From Apostichopus japonicus (taxonomy: Eukaryota; Echinodermata; Holothuroidea; Aspidochirotida; Stichopodidae), in NCBI RefSeq assembly GCF_037975245.1, contig NC_092573.1:26505265-26569264 (forward strand): a DNA stretch of 64,000 bases. Reading direction: 5' to 3'. Below, one piece after another: positions 56,928-64,000 of this stretch (positions are counted from its first letter, which is position 1; every line of letters begins with the position of its first letter). Under the pieces are notes generated by a model. The model worked only from the letters and a program-made list of their open reading frames with translations. It was not told the origin of the DNA and searched no databases. The translations under genes and the position numbers were made by a program.

Positions 56928-59900
56928 CTGAAATCATGAAAAAGTTAAACCCTATTACACAACTTACACAAGAATGAAACTTGTAAAAAAATTTTTTTTT
57001 TTTAAAGTGAGTAATTTAATGAAACAAGACTAAACTGAAAAAGACGCAGGAAAAATCTAGAAATCATTATTCATTATATTGGGAATAGGTCTCAATCTGT
57101 CATATTAAAGTCCCACTTTTAACCTGGTTAACCTGTTACATTCGCCTGGAGCAAACATACCAAAGCGCCAATGAATTTGACACCATGTATATTTCTATAA
57201 GCTACACTAACGACAACCACCATTATGAAAACAATAATTTTTGCTTTACAAGTTTCCGTCTTAAGTCTCACCTGGCCATTTGTATCTACCAAGTTGAGAG
57301 CCCAGTATGGAAGCAGCTGTATCACCAACACCGACTGACAAAACACCACTGTATAAAGGAAGGAACTTGCCTTAAGGGAAAGAAAAATGACTATTACTAA
57401 AATATCTGCCTCCTACTCTACCCACTCAATAATATCCATGCTACTAGTGAGACTAGACCTGCCTCCTACTCTACCCACTCAACAATATCCATGCTACTAG
57501 TGAGACTAGACCTGCCTCCTACTCTACCCACTCAATAATATCCATGCTACTAGTGAGACTAGACCTGCCTCCTACTCTACCCACTCAATAATATCCATGC
57601 TACTAGTGAAACTAGACCTGCCTCCTACTCTACCCACTCAATAATATCCATGCTACTAGTGAGACTAGACCTGCCTCCTACTCTACCCACTCAATAATAT
57701 CCATGCTACTAGTGAGACTAGACCTGCCTCCTACTCTACCCACTCAATAATATCCATGCTACTAGTGAGACTAGACCTGCCTCCTACTCTACCCACTCAA
57801 GAATATCCATGCTACTAGTGAGACTAGACCTGCCTCCTACTCTACCCACTCAATAATATCCATGCTACTAGTGAGACTAGACCTGCCTCCTACTCTACCC
57901 ACTCAATAATATCCATGCTACTAGTGAGACTAGACCTGCCTCCTACTCTACCCACTCAATAATATCCATGCTACTAGTGAGACTAGACCTGCCTCCTACT
58001 CTACCCTCTCAAGAATATCCATGCTACTAGTGAAACTATACCCACTCCATAATATCCATGCTACTAGTGAGACTAGACCTGCCTCCTACTCTACCCACTC
58101 AAGAATATCCATGCTACTAGTGAGACTAGACCTGCCTCCTACTCTACCCACTCAATAATATCCATGCTACTAGTGAGACTAGACCTGCCTCCTACTCTAC
58201 CCACTCAAGAATATCCATGCTACTAGTGAAACTATACCCACTCCATAATATCCATGCTACCAGTGAGACTAGACCTGCCTCCTACTCTACCCACTCAAGA
58301 ATATCCATGCTACCAGTGAGACTAGACCTGCCTCCTACTCTACCCACTCAACAATATCCATGCTACTAGTGAGACTAGACCTGCCTCCTACTCTACCCAC
58401 TCAAGAATATCCATGCTACTAGTGAGACTAGACCTGCCTCCTACTCTACCCACTCAACAATATCCATGCTACTAGTGAAACTATACCTGCCTCCTACTCT
58501 ACCCACTCAATAATATCCATGCTACTAGTGAAACTAGACCTGCCTCCTACTCTACCCACTCAAGAATATCCATGCTACTAGTGAAACTATACCCACTCCA
58601 TAATATCCATGCTACTAGTGAGACTAGACCTGCCTCCTACTCTACCCACTCCATAATATCCATGCTACTAGTGAGACTAGACCTGCCTCCTACTCTACCC
58701 ACTCCATAATATCCATGCTACTAGTGAAACTAGACCTGCCTCCTACTCTACCTACTCAATAATAACCATGCTACTAGTGAGACTAAACCTGCCTCCTACT
58801 CTATCCACTAAATAAAATCCATACTATGGATTTTATTATTAAGCTGTTTTGGCAAACTGCTAACAGTTCTATATTAGCTGTGTAGCTAATCATTCAAGTA
58901 TCTTCCTCTGTGTCTGCTATTTTATTGATGCATTAGATATACTGCCTGTGTTATTGTGTTAAGATATGTTTCTGTGTATATTCAGAGTATGTAGAAAATG
59001 CAAGGGATCAGAATGCCAGATATAAATATGTAGTATATCCCAGTGTACTACCTACGCAAACACTTTACTTTATACAGCATTGCACTAACTTACTGGTAGT
59101 CTAACTTCAAACACTTTACTTAATACAGCCTTGCACTAACTTACTGGTAGTCTAACTTCAAACACTTTACTTAATACAGCATTGCATCTAACTTACTGGT
59201 AGTCTAACTTCAAACACTTTACTCAATACAGCATTGCACTAACTTACTGGTAGTCTAACTTCAAACACTTTACTTAATACAGCCTTGCACTAACTTACTG
59301 GTGGTCTAACTTCAAACACTTTACTTAATACAGCATTGCATCTAACTTACTGGTAGTCTAACTTCAAACACTTTACTTAATACAGCATTGCACTATCTTA
59401 CTGGTAGTCTAACTTCAAACACTTTACTTTAATACAGCCTTGCACTAACTTACTGGTAGTCTAACTTCAGACACTTTACTTAATACAGCATTGCATCTAA
59501 CTTACTGGTAGTCTAACTTCAAACACTTTACTTAATACAGCATTGCACTAACTTATTGGTAGTCTAACTTCAAACACTTTACCTAATACAGCATTGCACT
59601 AACTTACTGGTAGTCTCCCTTTAAACACTTTACTTAATACAGCCTTGCACTAACGTACTGGTGGTCTAAGTTCAAACACTTTACTTAATACAGCATTGCA
59701 TCTAACTTACTGGTGGTCTAAGTTCAAACACTTTACTTAATACAGCATTGCACTAACTTACTGGTAGTCTCCCATTAAACACTTTACTTAATACAGCCTT
59801 GCACTATCTTACTGGTAGTCTAACTTCAAACACTTTACCTAATACAGCATTGCACTAACTTACTGGTAGTCTCCCTTTAAACACTTTACTTAATACAGCC

Positions 59901-62900
59901 TTGCACTATCTTACTGGTAGTCTAACTTCAAACACTTTACTTAATACAGCATTGCACTAACTTACTGGTAGTCTAACTTCAAACACTTGACTTAATACAG
60001 CCTTGCACTAACTTACTGGTGGTCTAACTTCAAACACTTTACTTAATACAGCATTGCACTAACTTATTGGTAGTCTAACTTCAAACACTTTACCTAATAC
60101 AGCATTGCACTAACTTACTGGTAGTCTCCCTTTAAACACTTTACTTAATACAGCCTTGCACTATCTTACTGGTAGTCTAACTTCAAACACTTTACTCAAT
60201 ACAGCATTGCACTAACTTACTGGTAGTCTAACTTCAAACACTTGACTTAATACAGCCTTGCACTAACTTACTGGTGGTCTAACTTCAAACACTTTACTTA
60301 ATACAGCATTGCACTAACTTATTGGTAGTCTAACTTCAAACACTTTACCTAATACAGCATTGCACTAACTTACTGGTAGTCTCCCTTTAAACACTTTACT
60401 TAATACAGCCTTGCACTATCTTACTGGTAGTCTAACTTCAAACACTTTACTCAATACAGCATTGCATCTAACTTACTGGTAGTCTAACTTCAAACACTTT
60501 TCTTAATACAGCCTTGCACTAACTTACTGGTGGTCTAACTTCAAACACTTTACTTAATACAGCATTGCATCTAACTTACTGGTGGTCTTACTTCAAACCC
60601 TTTACTTAATACAGCATTGCACTAACTTACTGGTGGTCTAACTTCAAACACTTTACTTAATACAGCATTGCACTAACTTACTGGTGGTCTCCCTTCAAAC
60701 TCTTTACTTAATACAGCATTGCATCTAACTTACTGGTAGTCTAACTTCAAACACTTTACTTAATACAGCATTGCACTAACTTATTGGTAGTCTAACTTCA
60801 AACACTTTACCTAATACAGCATTGCACTAACTTACTGGTAGTCTCCCTTTAAACACTTTACTTAATACAGCCTTGCACTATCTTACTGGTAGTCTAACTT
60901 CAAACACTTTACTTAATACAGCATTGCACTAACTTACTGGTAGTCTAACTTCAAACACTTGACTTAATACAGCCTTGCACTAACTTACTGGTGGTCTAAC
61001 TTCAAACACTTTACTTAATACAGCATTGCACTAACTTATTGGTAGTCTAACTTCAAACACTTTACCTAATACAGCATTGCACTAACTTACTGGTAGTCTC
61101 CCTTTAAACACTTTACTTAATACAGCCTTGCACTATCTTACTGGTAGTCTAACTTCAAACACTTTACTCAATACAGCATTGCACTAACTTACTGGTAGTC
61201 TAACTTCAAACACTTGACTTAATACAGCCTTGCACTAACTTACTGGTGGTCTAACTTCAAACACTTTACTTAATACAGCATTGCACTAACTTATTGGTAG
61301 TCTAACTTCAAACACTTTACCTAATACAGCATTGCACTAACTTACTGGTAGTCTCCCTTTAAACACTTTACTTAATACAGCCTTGCACTATCTTACTGGT
61401 AGTCTAACTTCAAACACTTTACTCAATACAGCATTGCACTAACTTACTGGTAGTCTAACTTCAAACACTTGACTTAATACAGCCTTGCACTAACTTACTG
61501 GTGGTCTAACTTCAAACACTTTACTTAATATAGCATTGCATCTAACTTACTGGTGGCCTAACTTTCGGTAACAGAATGTGATTACTACAAATAAATTAAA
61601 AGGTAAAGTGTAGTTGTATTTTTCAAGATGTATAAGTTGTTCTGTGATAGGTTATCTTAGACTTCCTTTGTAGTAGACATCCTAGCTGTAGTGTTTAGTT
61701 GTTATGTTCTGTGATAGGTTAACTTAGACTTTCTCTGTAGTAGACATCTTAGCTGTAGTGTTGATGTATATGTTGTTCTGTGATAGGTTAACTTAGACTT
61801 TCTCTGTAGTAGACATCCTAGCTGTAGTAGACATCCTAGCTGTAGTGGACATCCTAGCTGTAGTAGACATCCTGGCTGTAGTGTTTAGTTGTTATGTTCT
61901 GTGATAGGTTAACTTAGACTTCCTCTGTAGTAGACATCCTAGCTGTAGTGTTTAGTTGTTATGTTCTGTGATAGGTTAACTTAGACTTTCTCTGTAGTAG
62001 ACATCCTATCTGTAGTAGACATCTTAGCTGTAGTGGACATCCTAGCTGTAGTAGACATCCTAGCTGTAGTAGACATCCAGGCTGTAGTGTTTAGTTGTTA
62101 TGTTCTGTGATAGGTTAACTTAGACTTCCTCTGTAGTAGACATCCTAGCTGTAGTGTTTTTAATTGTTATGTTCTGTGATAGGTTAACTTAGACTTTCTC
62201 TGTAGTAGACATCCTATCTGTAGTAGACATCCTAGCTGTAGTGTTTAGTTGTTACAAATATTGGGAAGTGCTAATCTATAGTTAAAGAGTTACGGCTGTA
62301 TGTCTGCAATTCAAAAACTCATTATCTAAGAGGAATGTCTTAAAATTCCTTCAGTTTACTGCTGTTGTTATTTTCTCAAAGTTAGACCATTTGTGATGGT
62401 TGATTCACTGATGCTATTTCTCAAGAAATAATCATGGAAGTATTAGCATGACTAGTACTAAGCAGATAATCTTCTACATTTTATTATGTAAACTGAAACA
62501 GAACTAAATGTTGTAACTACAATGAGTAATATCTAAAATACCATCAGTTTTTACCTGATTGTAAATAATGGCCACCTGATAAGATCCAAATGGGTAATGA
62601 GAGACCAACTAAAAGATAAACATGTGTGAGAATCAAGAGACCTCCATCCCTGTCATCCACAAATACTTGGAAAGCATCATTAATAGATCCACCAATTGGT
62701 TGAACCCTCAGCACCCTGATAACCTGAATATAAGAGGAGAAACTCCAATAAAGCAATCAACAGTTACTAGATATTTCCTTACAAACAGGCTGCTATGTTT
62801 GCATTTGATATTAGTTAAGGCAAGCAGGTTCCTCTTTTCATTTTAATGTGCAAAATCAAAGTATTTTTGTGCTAAAATATTTTGTTGAACTTTCTCCACT

Positions 62901-64000
62901 CTGATATTTGTGATACAAACCCCAGAAAAGCATTTCATGCCAAGGTTAAGTTATTTTCATAGTGTTAAGTGTGAAATAACATAGTCCCAGTGCAGCAATA
63001 GAAACAGTCCCCTAAGAGTCCAGTTCACCCAAGCTCATGGTTTTGGCTTGGGTGAGCAGGTTTCAGTATTTGATACTTCTAGATGCCTGGATCAGGCCCT
63101 AAAGACTACATAGGGCCTAGCTGCCGGCTCCAGCGAATGGATTTATCTTTTTTGGTCCTTGTGACCAGGTCTGCCTTGGACACAAGCCCTTGGAGACTGC
63201 ACCGGCCTAGTTACACCACTGTAGAAATGGTAGGGTAAGGATAGAATATATAAGGCAGAGTTACACCACTGTAGAAATGGTAGGGTAAGGATCAAATATT
63301 TAAGGCCTAGTTACAACACTGTAGAAATGGTAGGGTAAGGATCAAATATTTAAGGCCTAGTTACAACACTGTAGAAATGGTAGGGTAAGGATAGAATATA
63401 TAAGGCAGAGTTACACCACTGTAGAAATGGTAGGGTAAGGATCAAATATTTAAGGCCTAGTTACAACACTGTAGAAATGGTATGGTAAGGATCAAATATA
63501 TAAGGCGTAGTTACACCACTGTAGAATGGTAGGGTAAGGATCAAATATATAAGGCCTAATTACACCACTGTAGAAATGGTAGGGTAAGGATCAAATATAT
63601 AAGGCGTAGTTACACCACTGTAGAAATGGTAGGGTAAGGATCAAATATATAAGGCGTAGTTACACCACTGTAGAAATGGTAGGGTAAGGATCAAATATAT
63701 AAGGCGTAGTTACACCACTGTAGAAATGGTAGGGTAAGGATCAAATATATAAGGTAGAAACTGTGTAGAAACTGGTTTCTAAGCATAGGAAGAAACAAAA
63801 GTGACAATTACCTCTAATACAATGAATATAAAAAATACCCCAGCAGAAGCTAAACAGATGAGTTCAGGGTCATAATATAGACCAGAAACAAAGGTTCCTG
63901 TGGCAATCAGATGAAAGTACTTCCTGACCACAGTAGAAGAGGATGTTGTTGTACCAACCACTGCAATGGCTAAAGTAACCAATACTAGCCACCCAGTCAT
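56707..64000 (-). CDS. DOLK: Dolichol kinase, C-terminal 225 codons, gene level (5' part missing)
   Basis: Gene-level entry. Exons: 63812-64000 (open at the window edge), 62555-62723, 57272-57370, 56707-56927; 678 nt including the stop, all phases agree. DOLK uses CTP to phosphorylate dolichol in the ER membrane, the last step in making dolichyl phosphate for N-glycosylation, O-mannosylation, C-mannosylation and GPI anchors. Conserved blocks are [32 protein letters not shown], the CTP-binding segment [14 protein letters not shown] and the C-terminal [15 protein letters not shown]. The protein is a multi-pass membrane protein, and the fragment is rich in hydrophobic segments. The ATG at 64000 is probably an internal Met. 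Confidence 0.95.
57272..57370 (-). CDS. DOLK: DOLK exon: CTP-binding motif
   Basis: 99 nt: [20 protein letters not shown] then [22 protein letters not shown] is the conserved DxxAxxxG CTP-binding loop of dolichol kinase and related CTP-dependent lipid kinases/cytidylyltransferases. The acceptor CCCTTAAG|GC is chosen because it keeps phase with exon 62555-62723 and adds the conserved YSGVLSVG lead-in; the alternative AG at TATACAG does not. Confidence 0.93.
57402..58815. repeat. 53-bp minisatellite, about 26 copies
   Basis: Unit CCTGCCTCCTACTCTACCCA, CTCAATAATATCCATGCTAC, TAGTGAGACTAGA. Shortened units (…AACTATACCCACTCCATAAT) appear at about 58030, 58225 and 58580. It lies in the DOLK intron before the CTP-binding exon. 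Confidence 0.95.
58816..59039. other. DOLK intron between two arrays
   Basis: Unique AT-rich spacer; nothing supported. Confidence 0.6.
59040..61560. repeat. 51-bp minisatellite, about 49 copies, with 255-bp higher-order repeat
   Basis: Unit AACTTCAAACACTTTACTTA, ATACAGCATTGCACTAACTT, ACTGGTAGTCT. The variant CTCCCTTTAAAC marks a 5-unit period: 59871, 60126, 60381 and again 60843, 61098, 61353 (255-bp steps). Largest array in the window, in the DOLK intron. Confidence 0.96.
61610..62260. repeat. Compound repeat (GTTCTGTGATAGGTTAACTT + TAGTAGACATCCTAGCTG)n
   Basis: A ~95-bp unit with GTTCTGTGATAGGTTAACTT AGACTT, followed by variable numbers of the 18-bp motif GTAGTAGACATCCTAGCT. Nested repeat within repeat. 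Confidence 0.9.
62555..62723 (-). CDS. DOLK: DOLK exon: luminal/cytosolic loop and LILTHVYLL segment
   Basis: 56 codons plus 1 nt. [40 protein letters not shown] and LSLPIWIL follow the order of known DOLK proteins ([IVF]-R-[IV]-x-P-[LI]-G; F-x-D-[ED]-R-D-x-G). The acceptor is TATATTCAG|GT and the donor TCAG|GTAAAA. Confidence 0.93.
63205..63760. repeat. 50-bp minisatellite, about 11 copies
   Basis: Unit AGTTACACCACTGTAGAAAT, GGTAGGGTAAGGATCAAATA, TATAAGGCGT. Period 50 (63601, 63651, 63701). It lies in the DOLK intron next to the first exon in the window. Confidence 0.95.
63812..64000 (-). CDS. DOLK: DOLK exon (partial): RKYFHL block and two membrane segments
   Basis: 63 codons, open at the edge. 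A hydrophobic segment ([13 protein letters not shown]) is followed by [20 protein letters not shown], matching the invariant RKYFHL[IL] of dolichol kinases, then a second membrane segment ([17 protein letters not shown]). The donor GAG|GTAATT is phase 0. Confidence 0.93.

Overview
The window is eukaryotic genomic DNA, from a marine-invertebrate-like animal. It is AT-rich, has spliced genes with small exons (52-243 bp) and GT-AG introns, and is full of minisatellites, tRNA-derived SINEs, hAT- and PIF/Harbinger-type DNA transposons, L2/CR1-like retrotransposon pieces and Penelope-like fragments. I would guess a non-vertebrate deuterostome such as an echinoderm or hemichordate, but the sequence alone does not fix the taxon. 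I see no bacterial-style operon, CRISPR array or rRNA gene.

Two protein genes are present, both on the minus strand. (1) A thioester-containing protein of the alpha-2-macroglobulin/CD109/TEP family runs from 47048 down to 787 and leaves the window at its left edge. I reconstructed 22 coding exons whose reading phases all agree. They give 3004 coding nt, the first 1001 residues: signal peptide, MG domains, a Tyr/acid-rich bait-like segment with a basic KRKKR cluster, the A2M core (VRTYFPETWLWD) and the start of the CUB-like/pre-thioester segment. The thioester exon itself lies beyond the left edge. (2) The last four exons of dolichol kinase (DOLK) lie at 63812-64000, 62555-62723, 57272-57370 and 56707-56927, ending in a stop codon. 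They carry the CTP-binding motif; the 5' part lies beyond the right edge.

Layout: 1-6.3 kb holds retrotransposon pieces and a 1.23-kb Harbinger element only 16 bp inside a TEP intron. 7.5-30.7 kb holds TEP exons separated by introns loaded with tandem arrays (units of about 40, 53, 54-58, 70/71, 106 and 132 bp). 31-36 kb holds two related hAT elements in inverted orientation on either side of one TEP exon. 37-47 kb holds the TEP 5' exons, a SINE with an expanded (CATA)n tail, two hAT elements with 8-bp target duplications and a 52-bp array. 47-55.6 kb is the intergenic space: (TA)n tracts, SINEs, Penelope-like 3' ends, a large perfect inverted repeat that contains a candidate hammerhead ribozyme, and a hAT inside a hAT inside a SINE. 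56.7-64 kb is DOLK, whose two long introns are mostly minisatellite.

The most interesting items are: a complete type-I-like hammerhead ribozyme fold in the loop half of a 79-nt-arm inverted repeat (48042-48087); a 132-bp tandem array that copies a 3' splice site and exon start six times with the frame left open; arrays with higher-order repeat structure (255 bp, about 259 bp, 921 bp); a GC-rich palindromic module shared by many different hAT-like elements; and inverted hAT copies that bracket one TEP exon. All coordinates were read by eye; no database search or alignment was run.
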